A stretch of DNA of 64,000 bases from contig OW799233.1 of the NCBI GenBank assembly GCA_941918925.1, forward strand, positions 60,204,841 through 60,268,840, read 5' to 3'. The notes under the pieces were generated by a model. It saw nothing but the letters and a program-made list of their open reading frames with translations, was not told where the DNA came from and did not search any database. Source of the stretch: Phyto melanocephala. Lineage: Eukaryota > Arthropoda > Insecta > Diptera > Rhinophoridae. A program made the position numbers and the translations under genes. Shown here in pieces: positions 22,712 through 34,466 of the stretch. How positions within the stretch are numbered: the first letter of the stretch is position 1; each line of letters opens with the position of its first letter.

Positions 22712-23194
22712 AAAAAGGCCTGAAAATAAACTTTTCCAAAATAACAGAAATATTCTGTGAGAATGTTTATTACCCTTTGCCAGTTTTACTATTTTTTTAA
22801 TAACAAGCGTTTGCATTTGTAGATCATTGCAAATGATACTTAAAAAGCAAGCGTAAATATTAACACAAAATGTTTTTTTTTAATAAAAAAAATTAGCTCC
22901 AAACAAACCGCCTCGAACTTCTTTTTCGTTTATCACACCATTTTGGAAACTAAAACATTAAAGCATTTTTTTATTTCTTAAAATTCTATTATTTTTCCCT
23001 ACCTTATCATAAAGCTGCCGAAAAGTATTTCAAAAAATATATTTAATTTTTATTTTTGTTTATTTTTTTTTCGTTTATATTATACAGCTGACTGTGACAT
23101 CTGAAATAAAAATCCTAGCAACAAAATATATGTTGTTTTTACATTGTTGTATTTGTTGTAGAACTGCAATTACCTGATGAATTAATATGCCTTG
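22712..23194 (+). mobile_element. Right terminal region of the P-like element
   Basis: This 483-bp end is the parent of the MITE at 9268. It carries the terminal TGATGAATTAATATGCCTTG and long subterminal DNA nearly identical to the MITE in reverse. The two copies form a long inverted repeat about 13 kb apart. Confidence 0.85.
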
Positions 23195-23203
23195 ATAGTT
23201 GAC

Positions 23204-24171
23204 ATAAATTTTATGAGGAATATTGCGAACGAAATTTTATTTTAAATAGTCAAAACTGGAAAATGGAATTTAAGTTTTTTATTTAAAAAGATAGAAAGAA
23301 ATTATTACCAATTGCCTTAATTTTTTTATGAATATTTTGCAAACATTTTGTCATTGGGAAGCAATTTTATAACCGCAATAATTCGTAAAACTATCGTTAC
23401 AGAATATTTTGTTTTGTCTTTTGTAGGATTTCAGAATTAGGCAATAATCCGGAGGAACTTTGCAATACAATTTAATTTGTATTCCTAAGTAGCAGCTATT
23501 TCTATAATTTCATTACAGAGAGACTGTCTACCTATTGTTACATATATAATTTTACATTATCCTAACTAATTTCGATTGGTTTCCTGATTTTCGTTACATC
23601 ATCATATTTAACTTATTTAACTTAATCTGTAACAGAAATCAAACATCTATACATTTTCATACACTTACATTCTTTCATATGTATTTACCGAAACTTTAAA
23701 TTTCCAAATCTGTTAAATAATAAATCTGAGCTACAATTAAATGAGCAAGTAGTCAACGGTCTTCAGGAATCTGCTGACAACGTTCGACAACATTAATGTA
23801 AGTTATTATTTTTTTTTTTTATTTTTATTTAATAATCCTTCGTGTTTGTTTAACCGTGTACGCTTAAATCGAAATATTGTGAACGTAGTATAAATATTAC
23901 TAAAAGCAACTTGTTGATATTCATGGTGTAAATAGGGTACCCATGAAATTTTATTTCATTTTAGTTTTGACCTACAACATTTATATTACGTTTTCGTTAC
24001 GCAATAAATAAACATTACATCTTTCAATACTAAACTTAACTTTACATCTCTTGTTTATTTTTTGTTTAAATTCGTTTATGATAAAAAGTCTGAAAGAATT
24101 GTAATTTGTATTCTTTGTTTTATTATTATGTGTATATTAACGAAATGTAAAAAAATTATATAATTATATAT
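23204..24171. other. No recognisable feature
   Basis: AT-rich flank of the P element. I see no coding exon, RNA or clear repeat end. Confidence 0.4.
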
Positions 24172-25701
24172 TGTTACGTTTATATCTTTTATAAACGTTG
24201 GATTATTTCCTTTAAATAAACGTTGAGTTCTTTTATTGCAGTCAAAAACAGTTGAAATTAGTTATAAAATTAAGAGCACTTTATTTACTTAAACACACTC
24301 AAAGATTGTTTTTATATCACTACACTTATGGTTACACACTTTAATTATCAAACTCACTTTGACACACACTTTACAAGCTCTATTGTAATACTGATTTTAG
24401 AGTTGTGTCGGTCATGAAAGAAATATTTCAATTGAACGATTCAGTAAGGTGAAAGATATGAAATAGTTCGTACTCTTTCTTTCAAATCTTTCATCTTTCA
24501 TTGTTCTTTCATGTTTCACACATTTCAGTCAGTCAAAAAAGTATGTAGATTACGATGTTGCCATAACAATCTGCTGAATTGTTGCCAAACCAAATCTTTT
24601 AATTTGTTTGCATCTCAATGTATGCATAGTATGTTTATGTGTATGTGTATACATAGTATGTATTTGTACCAAAACTATGAAAGAAAGATCTCTTTTTTTA
24701 ATGAAACTATGAATTATTCAAAAAATAAACTAAATTTTTTTAATATATATTTATGTTTGCCCAAAATATAATTTTAAATATAAATTCTTTTCATAATAAA
24801 TTATACGATTTTTAGCGCACACAAATTTTAAAGATCATTTTGTTATAGCGATAGTATTTATTTTCCTAATAATGCTAAGTGAAGGAGTAGCGAAATATAA
24901 AAAAATTAATTTAATTGTATTTAAAAATTGTATAAAAAAATTGAATTATAATTTCATTCAAAAAAGGATCATTGTTTTTTAATTTGATTCAAATAAGATT
25001 AAGATAATGCTTATTAATTTTCCCGATTTTATATATGTATACGCCTGTTCATTTTTTTTAATATTTTTTGCTTTTTTTTAACTAGACATCAAAATCTATT
25101 TTTGAATTTATATGCCAAATTCTAACCGGAATACAGATTTTGATTTTGTGTTTTTTTTTTTTTTAAATATGTATGTGTCTATTTATTACTAATAAAAACT
25201 TTTGAATTGAACTTATTTTTATTTAATTATTAGTACTTAATATTCGCTTTGTACCAGCAATTTCAGTTTTTGCATTTATTTTCTTATAAACAAAAACCAA
25301 CTGTTATGTATTCTTTGCCTTGTTTCAATCATTCATTTTACATCTTTCATAAAAGAAAGATGAAAGAAAAGAATGAAATACTTCAGCAAGTCTTTCTGAC
25401 CGATCATGAACGATTCACTGAAAAGAAAGATTATGCCCAACACTAACTGATTTTGTTAGCTGTGCTGTTCGGCTATTTATAGTAACATAGTGGTGTTCGG
25501 TAACATTCGACAAAGTTCTCGTATGTACATTCTAGTACATTCGAAAACCGTTAAATTTAAATTAAGAAGTTAAGTAATAGGTACGAATGTTCGAACAACT
25601 AGCAAAACAAACTAATACAAATACAACTACAGTAACTTTAACTACTACAACTAAAATGAATTATAATGTATATTAAGCTATTTAAAAATGAATCTGTAAC
25701 A
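24172..25701. mobile_element. Probable solo LTR split by a hAT element
   Basis: The stretch starts TGTTACGTTT and ends CTGTAACA, with ATAT on each side (24168-24171 and 25702-25705), like gypsy-type LTRs with TGTTAC/GTAACA ends. Without the nested hAT it would be about 474 bp. A TATTTATAG box lies near 25475. The AT-rich duplication could be chance, and its sequence differs from the LTR at 11508, so it is another family. Confidence 0.6.
24398..25445. mobile_element. Non-autonomous hAT element
   Basis: Ends are TAGAGTTGTG and CAACACTA, imperfect inverted repeats of the TAGTGTTG hAT type. The 8-bp ACTGATTT is duplicated exactly at 24390-24397 and 25446-25453. Subterminal GAAAGA/TCTTTC runs occur on both sides. 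No transposase is present. Confidence 0.85.
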
Positions 25702-25705
25702 ATAT

Positions 25706-26384
25706 GTATATATAATTTATTATAATGTTTTCTAAAATGAATAATTGAACTTTATTTCGCGTAATTGTTACGAAAAGTGAAGTGATCGATATGGGATAGT
25801 TAGAAAATTTTTGTTTGTTTTACTATTGGGCTGACATATAACCTTTATTTCTGTCAGCATGGAGGGTGGGTTTAGAAGCAGTGTAGCAAATATCATCTAA
25901 GGCTACACTCTAATTGTTCTTTTTTTATTGCTCATATTAAGTCACCTAAAGATTAAATATTTTGTACGAATAAAATTTAAATTATAATTTCATTCTTATA
26001 AATTGGGAACTCATTACAAATTCTCACCCCAACGACGAGCATGGCCGGAATTATTAGGCAGCCCTGTTCCCAAATAAAAAAACACATTACCAAATTTTCG
26101 TTACACGAGACTTAACCCATATTGCTCTAGCCATGTTTCACTTCGGAGCATTACCATATTTAGTTTTTTGTGCACGATGAGATTCTTTTTTAATTTAGAC
26201 ATTTCTAAAATTGAGTAAATATTCTCTAGTATCTACATATAATTATCATTATGTCAATAATATTTGGTGCAAAACGACAAAATTTTTAGTAATTCTTTTA
26301 TAAATAAACAACAATGTATTTATTGCAATTATCCTGCAAAAGACATGTAAATTGCTCACCAGAATATATACAAGCCATTTTACT
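25706..26384. other. No recognisable feature
   Basis: No supported coding or RNA feature. A less AT-rich patch near 26020-26070 has no frame I can identify. Confidence 0.4.
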
Positions 26385-26390
26385 AAAGGC

Positions 26391-26781
26391 TATAATACAC
26401 GGCATGTTTTTTACATCTGACTTCAAAATTTGTGAGACATATCTAAATCTACATGTCTGTCAAAATTGTACTTTTCCAGGCAACCGTCGCTGACTGCTTT
26501 GCAGCAGCAGAGATTTCTGCCAACGACTGATGTCACATGTTTTGGCAGAAAAAAATAGAACGCACTCTAATTAAAATTTTGTCATATCGTCGTTCGTAAA
26601 TTATTGTGTTCTATGTGACGCATAAAACCTATACTTATAGAACACAATAATTTACGAACGACGATATGTCTCAACACATGTTTTTTTACAAAAGAAATGT
26701 TTTAAAGGTAACACACGACGTGTTTGTATTAGCAGTGGAGAATTTGACAAGTCAGATGTAAAAAACATGCCGTGTATTAGC
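26391..26781. mobile_element. Foldback MITE with two nested inverted repeats
   Basis: Outer arms share TAATACACGGCATGTTTTTT and continue into ACATCTGACTT (26393-26424 and 26748-26778). Inner arms near 26586-26610 and 26640-26665 share CGTCGTTCGTAAATTATTGT and form a second near-perfect palindrome. There is no coding frame. I could not define a target duplication. Confidence 0.75.
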
Positions 26782-27037
26782 TCCTTAAGTAAGGACCAAC
26801 AAGTAAGAGTGCTATATTCGGCCGTGCCGAATCTTATATACCCTTCACCACGTATAGTCTTGCAATAACAATTGTTTGTATCACCATTCATCCCATATGA
26901 AATAGGTACATACATATACAAAACATCCCATTGCAAAATTATAAATTGAGTTTACGTATGTGTTTCCAAAAAAAAAATTATTAAAAACAAAAAAACAATA
27001 AAAAAATTAAAAAAAAAAAATTGTTTTAAAAATATTA

Positions 27038-28217
27038 CATTGGACGTCCATCGTTTATACGAATCTCCAATAGTACGAATGGCAAATTTTTTGCATTGGT
27101 AGTTCTGCAGTACGAATACATTCTTTTTTTGCTATTCGATAATACGAATAACTGTATTTTTTGTAAGAATATGCTTGTTTAAAGTTTTACTTTGAAGTTT
27201 TTTACTTGTTATACCCTTCACCTGTGGTGCACAAGGGTATATATAGCTTTGTCATTCCGTTTGTAATTTCTACAATTTTCATTTCCGACCCCATAAAGTA
27301 TATATTTTCTGAAAGCTTATACATAGAGGAGTCGATTAAGCACTGACCGTCTGTCCGTCTGTCCGTGTGTTGGTTGAAATCAACTTTTAGAAGCAACTAT
27401 ATGTTCCTCAGATCTGTATATGGTATCAATCTCTTGGAAATATCCAGGAATGAATCGCTATTGAAATTCAGCACAATCGCCCCATAACTTTCTGAGATAT
27501 CAGCAAAAAACCACGACCACCTCGTTTTTTTACACAATTACAACAACAACATACTTATATACATACATGCAAAAAACATGCCAAAAAAAAAAATTACAAA
27601 AAAAAATATATTAAAAATAAAAAAAAATAATAAAAAAATTACAAAAAAAAAATTTAAAAAAATTTTTTAAAAAAAATAATAAAATATAAAAAATATCTTA
27701 AATAAAATAAGATAAAATTTTTTTGGCTCAGCTGGGATTTGATGCCACATTTAGTCTAACCAGTATATACACATGTACGTATTTTATATGAGATGAATGG
27801 TGATACAAACAATTGTTATTGCATGACTACACGTTGTGAAGGGTATATAAGATTCGGCACGGCCGAATATAGCACTGTTACTTGTTTTTTTCTGCGGTCA
27901 ACTGCCAAATACAGTCAGTTGGTACAAAATTTAATACATACAATGCTTAATGACTGATTTTTTTAACAAACTTATTATATACTTTATGTAACTACATATT
28001 TATATACATATGTACAAATGTATGATTTAAATCCTATTGCCTTGACTTGAATTTGTTTATCTTTTAAGTTTTTTCTTGTTTTTTGTTTTAAATAAAAAAC
28101 TAATTTAAGTTAAACTGTCTGCATGTGTTTTATTTAACATAATGTCCAATAATACGAATTTTCCAATATTACGAATAGGCCTGACATTATATAATTCGTA
28201 TTATTGGACGTCCACTG
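27038..28217. mobile_element. Pogo/Tigger-like non-autonomous element
   Basis: Ends read CATTGGACGTCCATCG on the left and, in reverse complement, CAGTGGACGTCCAATAA on the right. They sit between TA dinucleotides (27036-27037 and 28218-28219). TACGAAT words recur inside both ends. These ends resemble pogo/Tigger elements; no transposase is present. A mini-me copy is nested at 27211-27886. Confidence 0.75.
27211..27886 (+). repeat. Mini-me/HINE-like repeat, A type, complete
   Basis: The copy starts ATACCCTTCACCTGTGGTGC and keeps the core, three GTCY units and the terminal hairpin. The bases just before it are TTTACTTGTT, the same as the family 3' end, so it may have inserted next to the tail of an older copy. 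Confidence 0.85.
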
Positions 28218-28869
28218 TATATGAAAAAATTTGTTTTTGGCTCAGCTGGGAATCAATGCCACGTTTTCTCTATCTAGTATATATGTATGTTGTTTTTGAA
28301 ATTGTGAAAAAAACGAGGTGGTCGTGGTTTTTTGCTCATATCTCAGAAAGTTATGGGGTAATCGTACTGAATTTTAATAGCGATTCATTCCCGGATATTT
28401 CCAAAAGATTGATACCAAACACAGATCTGATTCTAAAAGTTGATTTCAACCAACACACGGACAGACGGTCATCGACTCCTCTATTCATAAGCTTTCAGAA
28501 AATATATACTTTATGGGGTCGGAAATAAAAATTGTAGAAATTACAAACGGAATGACAAACCTATATATACCCTTGTGCACCACATGTGAAGGGTATAAAA
28601 AAACGGCAACATTTTTTCGTAGGAAAGAAAAGGTTGTCAAAGTTGAGAAGGACTGCTGGAGAAAGCGCGGATTCAAAGGGGAAAAAAGGATATTTTTACT
28701 CACGAAATATTCTTTTTCTTTGGATAAGTATAAGTTTTGGCAGCCACTATGCAAATGATGTATATATTTTAATAAAACATCTCCCTTGAGGTAATTGGGG
28801 CCAATTAATACAAAAAAGGTTTTTATATGAAATTAACAGTGAAGTTTTGGTTCCTTTATTATATAAAAA

Positions 28870-29355
28870 GAACTTATCAACTTTTTGAAGCCCCCCGACA
28901 TTGCCTGGACCCGCGTGAGGTATTTAAATTTCAGAAATATTCGGGAGCAAATCGGTATTGAGAATCAGAAAAATCGGTACTTAAACAACTGAGATATGAG
29001 GAAAAAACCACGACCTAATTTTTCTTACAACAACAAAATTTATATGTACATACAAACGTGGTATACTGGTTAGAGTAAACGTGGCATCGAATCCCAGCTT
29101 AGCCAAAACAAATTTTTTTTATTTTATATATTACTTATATTTTAATTATTTTTTTTTTCTTTAATTTTTGTTTTTTATATTTTTTTTTAAACATTCATAC
29201 GTAAACTCAATTTATAATTTTGCAATGGGATGTTTTTATATATGTAAGTTTTTTATATGAGATGAATGGTGATATAAACAATTGTTATTGCATAACTAAA
29301 CGTTTTGAAGGGTATATAAGATTCGGTACCGCCGAATATAGCACATTTACTTGTT
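28870..29355 (+). repeat. Mini-me/HINE-like repeat, A' type, 5'-truncated
   Basis: The copy begins inside the family at CAACTTTTTGAAGCCCCCCG and runs to a hairpin with a changed loop (ATTCGGTACCGCCGAAT) and TTTACTTGTT. The GTCY core is missing. Confidence 0.75.
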
Positions 29356-30138
29356 TCATATAGAAAGTGTTAATAGCACTGGCAAGAAAAAACCGAAAAA
29401 TCAATTAAAGGAAGTCTTGAGTTAATCAGAAAATTAATCAAATATTTTTTTAAACTGTTCATACTCTCAACTGAAGATAATTTTTTCTGTGTATTACTTT
29501 TTTTGCAATACATATTTCGAATTTCTTGCAAGAAATTTTTAAATTGCTTCTTTTGTATAATTCACGAATTATCTAAAGAAAGAAAGCAACGTTTATTTAT
29601 AATAGTTTTTTCCTCATCAAGACTTTTTAAAATATCTTTTGTCCTTTAAATTAAGTGCTCTATGTTTTCGTTAATTATTTAAAAACATGGAACTTGTTAT
29701 GAAATTAGACAAACACACATGCGAAAAAAAACCGAAACTGAAGTAATGACAGTACAAAATGTGAATCAAAATGTAAATAAGAAGAGATTTGAGTGCCCGG
29801 AATGGCGCATATCCGGACTATCGAAGTTGCACTGTATTTATTACCATGCAGTTTTCTTCAAAGAAATCACTGGGCTAGGTACCAAACATCCTCAAGTGCT
29901 TACAGACGACATGTATTTTCAACCAAGATTCTTTAATTATAAATAATAATTAGCAGTTTTGAAATTCACGTAATGAAATATATATTTATTTAAACACACT
30001 TGCATATTACAATGGTTATTAAATGTTTCAATTTATATTTCAATACTAGCTGTAGGTGCCTTATATATATAGAAAGATACCGGATCAAAAATTTTCCAAA
30101 CAATATCAATTCCAAAATAGATGTTTAATAAACATTCT
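29356..30138. other. No recognisable feature; one short open frame
   Basis: A 75-codon frame at 29719-29946 (plus) has a normal ATG and mixed composition, but I recognise no domain and see no splice context, so I do not call it a gene. A segment near 29500-29610 recurs in reverse at about 45595-45690 and is therefore repetitive. Confidence 0.4.
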
Positions 30139-30142
30139 GATG

Positions 30143-32055
30143 CCATGTTCACACGGCAATATGAATCTCGTGATTCGCTCTCTGAATCTCGAATGCGAAC
30201 CCTGCCATTCAGACGATAATTCTTGTTTCACTTTGACATTTTTATTTAATTTTTATACCCGCCACCAAAAAAATGGTGGGGGTATATTCATTTTGTCATT
30301 CCGTTTGTAACACATCGAAATATCCATTTTAGACCCCATAAAGTATATATATTCTGAATCAGGGTTTGATTTGATGACGATCTAGCTAAGTCCGTCCGTC
30401 TGTCCGTCTTGTGAAAGCACGATAGAGGTCGCACCGAAAAAGCTAGGGGGCTCAAATTTTGCCAGAATATTTCTTTTAGACAAGGTTTGTTTGGTATGGC
30501 TAAATGGGCTAAATCGGAATATTAGGAAGAGAGTTATAGCTCGAAAAGCAAGAGTAGGTCGAAAAAAACCGTGTCCTTCGAACATCGAATAAAATGGAAT
30601 TGTGTCCAAACGCATTAACGTAGACTCATAAAACTTCGAATATATATTTCCTTAGTAAAAACAATATTTTTCCCCGAAAATTATCTAAATCTATGCATTA
30701 GGAGAGAAGTTATCGATCAAAATGTACGAAAATTTATACCGCACACTGTATTTTTCGGTATATTTAAAAAACAAAAACGTCGTAAAAGCAACAAAATTGG
30801 ATGTACGACTCTGACATTTTGCACACTTTGCTTTTTGGTATGAGGCTTTTTTGTAACGGAAAATCAATATGCCACGCCCACTTTTACGCCCACCTCCCAT
30901 ATAACGTTTTACCTAAAATTCATATAATTTCTCTATTAATAAAGATTTTGGAATAATAAATGACTAATTTGTATTTATTAGCAGAAACTTTCGAAGTTAT
31001 AAAGTGGTTAAATTTTAAGGACCGATGTTGAATTTAAATAAAACACAAATCCTTGGCGCCACTCCTCTATCTGATGGTCCAAATTTTCAATGACAATGTC
31101 GATGCTCAATTGTTAGGCATGATGACGAGGCGAGGTTGTCTGCTCTTTTGCCACACTATCGCAAAAACCAGCAGTGGTTCCCATTCAACAAACTAAGAAG
31201 GCATTCACAGATATTTTAACATTTTATACAGACCTGTTTTGCAGAAATTTAAATATTTTTTTACAATTCTCCCGATTGTGGACGAATTTGAACGATTATG
31301 TTGATCAAAAGAATTACGAAGTGCACAAAATGCATTTTGATTTGAACGCCCATTTTAATAAAAAACCTGAATAACTTTAAAGCGTTGCTCATTTGCGTAT
31401 CTTTCCACGGATCAAATTGAGTAAGTTTGAGATTGAGAAATGTCAAATGAAATGCAGAAAACAAATTTAAAGACTAGGTGTAGTTCACCTTCAACATGGG
31501 CCCTTAAAATTTAACCACCCTCTACAAAGAAAGTGATACATATTTAATTATAAAGAGATTATTCCATTGCGATTAACAAAATAATAAATATTGTGCTTTA
31601 AATGTACACAAAATTGGTGATGGGTATAAAAGATTCGGCACAGCCAAATATAGTGCTCTTACTTGTTTTTTATTTGTTTTTTCTGAGGTTTATTGAATTC
31701 ATTCTTCTACACTTTAAAATACGTTTCATTATTTCTCTTTTTCCCATTTTAATTTAAATATATATGTTTAAACATATTTTTTATTTCAACGATGATTTTT
31801 GTTAATTTTTTACAAACAATATTTTTACTGTTTTCCATTGTTTATTTTTGTTTTTGACAGCCAGTACAGATAAATAAGCAATTTTTTGTTTTTTGATAGT
31901 AAATTCTTCGAGATTCGCAACAAGATTCAAAATAAACCATGAAAATTCGCTTTCAAAATTTTGTATGGCGAATCTAGTAGATTCAATCAACATTCGGTCG
32001 CGAACCTTGAATGAGAGGCCGCACCTTGAATTTTGCTGTCCGTGTGAACATGCTA
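30143..32055. mobile_element. Possible TIR element enclosing a mini-me B copy
   Basis: CATGTTCACACGGCAAT at 30143 is mirrored by ATTTTGCTGTCCGTGTGAACATG ending near 32055, with further inverted similarity of GAATCTC/GATTCG words. A family B repeat occupies the middle. No target duplication was found, so the boundaries are tentative. Confidence 0.45.
30251..31666 (+). repeat. Mini-me-related family B, short form
   Basis: It starts TTTATACCCGCCACC with a hairpin-forming partner GGTGGGGGTATA, followed by GACCCCATAAAGTATATATA, GTCCGTCCGTCTGTCCGTC and one copy of the GCCACGCCCACTTTTACGCC unit. It ends AGATTCGGCACAGCCAAATA and TCTTACTTGTT. It is 1 kb shorter than the copy at 38074, which carries extra internal repeats. 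Confidence 0.85.
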
Positions 32056-32337
32056 TGAACGTATTCTACAAAGTGTGAATTTCTTCAAGGTTGCCATAGT
32101 TATAAATAAAATCTGAATTATTTTAAATTTTAGACTCAAAAGTAAGTTACACAATTGTAAATAGCAAATAAAATGTAAATTAAATTAATGTAAACTTAAC
32201 CAACAACATTTATGTACGTGTAGAAGAAAATTTTGACAGACACGTGGATCACAAAAGTGGGATGTCAGATGTAATATACACCCCGTCGGAAGGCAGCTTA
32301 CTTCTAAAAGTTATTGTGTACGTCAATGCAAAAAAAA

Positions 32338-33090
32338 AACAAGTAAGAGTGCTATATTCGGCCGTGCCGAATCTTATATACCCTTCACAACGTGTAGTCA
32401 TGCAATAACAGTAGTTTGTATCACCATTCATCTTATATGAAATACGTACATTCAATATAAAAACATCCCATTGTAAAATTATAAATTTACGTATATTTGT
32501 TAAAAAAAAATAAGAAAAAAATTAAAAAAAAATTAAAAAAAAAATTTAAAAAAAATTTAAAAAAAAAATTTAATATAAATAATAAATATAAAACAAACAA
32601 AAAAAATAAAAAAAATTAAAAAAAAATAAAAATATAAATAATATATAAAATAAAAAATAAAAATTTAAAAAAAAAAAAAAAATTTTTTTTGGCTCAGCTG
32701 GGATTCGATGCCACGTTTACTCTAACCAGTATGCACGTTTGTATGTATGTATGTTGTTGTTATGTTGTTTTTGTGAAAAAAAAATCGAGGTGGTCGTGGG
32801 TTTTTGCTCATATCTCAGTTGTTTATGTACCGATGTTTCTGATTTTCAATACCGTTCTACTCCCGAATATTTCTGATATTTTAATACCTCACCCAAGTTC
32901 AGGCGATATCGGAGGGCTTCAAAAAGTTGATTTCAACATACACACGGACAGACTGACAGAGCTAATCGACTCCCCTATTCATAAGCTTTCAGATAATATA
33001 TATTCTTTATGGGGTCGGAAATGAAAATTGTAGAAATTTCACACGGAATGACAAACCTATATATTTTTTAACTGTGTGAAGGGTATAAAA
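32338..33090 (-). repeat. Mini-me/HINE-like repeat, A' type, complete
   Basis: Reverse copy from AACAAGTAAGAGTGCTATAT with intact hairpin, long A-rich tract and core, to the 5' end with a mutated inverted motif (TTTTTAACTGTGTGAAGGG). Confidence 0.85.
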
Positions 33091-33487
33091 TTAAATCGTT
33101 TTAATGTTTTTATTAATATTGTGGTACTGTTTTTACTGGGGGATTCCTTTTCTTCAACCCATTATTAAGTTTAACCAGTTCTTATTTAAATTTGTACTTA
33201 CATATGTATATAAATTTACCAAATGATAAAACACGTTTTTATAATTATTTGTTTATTATATACACATATGTACATATACACATATGTACATACATATTAT
33301 AAATTAATTTTTATTTTTACATAAAACTTACGTTAAAAAAAAATAGCTGGTATGCATTAAAAATATTGTTTTTAAACAATGATAGATTAACTAACGGTCT
33401 AATTCATAAACTCATAAAACTTTATGGGACGATAATAATAAGCAAAAATCTCACAAATTGTATTCATAAGCCATAAATATTAAGTAC

Positions 33488-34466
33488 TAGAAAATCCCGG
33501 CGTGCGTTGCTACGCCCCTTCATGAATTTTAATCGCATTCTAAATTTTAATCAAATATCAAGTGCAAAGCTAAAAACTATAACTTTTTCTTTATGAGCGT
33601 GGCACTGCCCACTTTTCTAATTACGAAACTGTATAGTAATGACAGCTCAATAAGTGTGCAAAGTTTCAGAAAATTCCGTCCAGTGAAAGTATCTTAAAAT
33701 TATAACTTTTTTAATGGGCCTAGCCCTGCCCACTTTTCTAATCACGAAATTATATAGTCATGACAGCTCAATATGTGTGCAAAGTTTCAGAAAAATCGGT
33801 CCAGTGCAAGTACCTCGAAATGATACCTTTTTTTATGGGCGTGGCACTGCCCACTTTTCTAAATACGAAACTGTATAGTCATGATAACTTAATATGTGTG
33901 CAAAGTTTCAGAAAAATCGGTCCAGTGCAAGTACCTAAAAATGATACCTTTTTTTAATGGGCGTGGCACTGCCCACTTTTCTAATGACGAAAGTGTAAAG
34001 TCATGACAGCTCAGTATGTTTGCAAAGTTTCAGAAAGTTCGGTCCAGTGCAAGTAGCTAAAACTGATAATTAATTTTTTATGGGCGTGGCCCCGCCCACT
34101 TTTTTGATCACGAAATTATAAAGTCATGACAGCTTAGTATGTGTGCAAAGTTTCAGAAAAATCGGTCCAGTGCAAGTACCTCAAAATTAAAACTTTTTTA
34201 GGGGCGTGGCCCCGCCCACTTTTCTTATCACAAAATTATTTAGTCATGACAGCTCGATATGTATGCAAAGTTTCAGAAAAATCTGTCAAGTGCAAGTAGC
34301 TAAAACTGATAACTAATTTTTATGGGCGTGGCCCCGCCCACTTTTTTCCACCCATAAACACTCCCTGGTATGTGTACAACAACTTGCCAAAGTTTGAGCC
34401 CGATCGGTTTTACAGTTTCAGAGTCTATAGCTAACACACACACAGAGTTTCACTTTTATATATAGA
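33488..34466 (-). mobile_element. Helitron-type element, about seven 121-bp tandem units
   Basis: Minus-strand ends are TCTATATATA and CTAG with A and T outside. The hairpin arms near CTAG are GGCG and CGCC or close variants. Units of about 121 bp each contain TGGGCGTGGC, GCCCACTTTTCT, GTCATGACAGCTCA, GTGTGCAAAGTTTCAGAAA and a CGGTCCAGTGCAAGTA tail. A CACACACA run precedes the AT-rich terminus. There is no coding gene. Confidence 0.8.

Larger units (their letters stand above)
9847..23194 (+). mobile_element. Full-length but decayed P-superfamily transposon with nested insertions
   Basis: Ends are CAAGGAATATTAATTCATCA on the left and TGATGAATTAATATGCCTTG on the right. Between them lies, in order, a THAP exon and five further exons of a P/THAP9-type transposase. 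Insertions have expanded it to 13.3 kb: a mini-me copy (10684), a second mini-me copy (11407-19593) split by an LTR element (11508-18954), and a hAT MITE (21140-21467) inside an exon. The reading frame has at least one nonsense change and several frameshifts, so this copy is inactive. Its termini could still be substrates for a transposase encoded elsewhere. Confidence 0.9.
26797..28603 (-). repeat. Mini-me/HINE-like repeat, A type, split by a pogo-like element
   Basis: The 3' part (26797-27037, hairpin intact) and the 5' part (28218-28603, ending at GTGAAGGGTATA) belong to one copy in reverse. The element at 27038-28217 separates them. The GTCY run is short here. Confidence 0.8.

Noticed and set aside
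23537..23634. TGTTACATA...TGTAACA pair as an LTR
   Set aside because: Only about 100 bp apart with no flanking duplication; too short for an LTR.
29719..29946. 75-codon open frame
   Set aside because: No domain, splice context or conservation signal can be seen; it is short enough to occur by chance.
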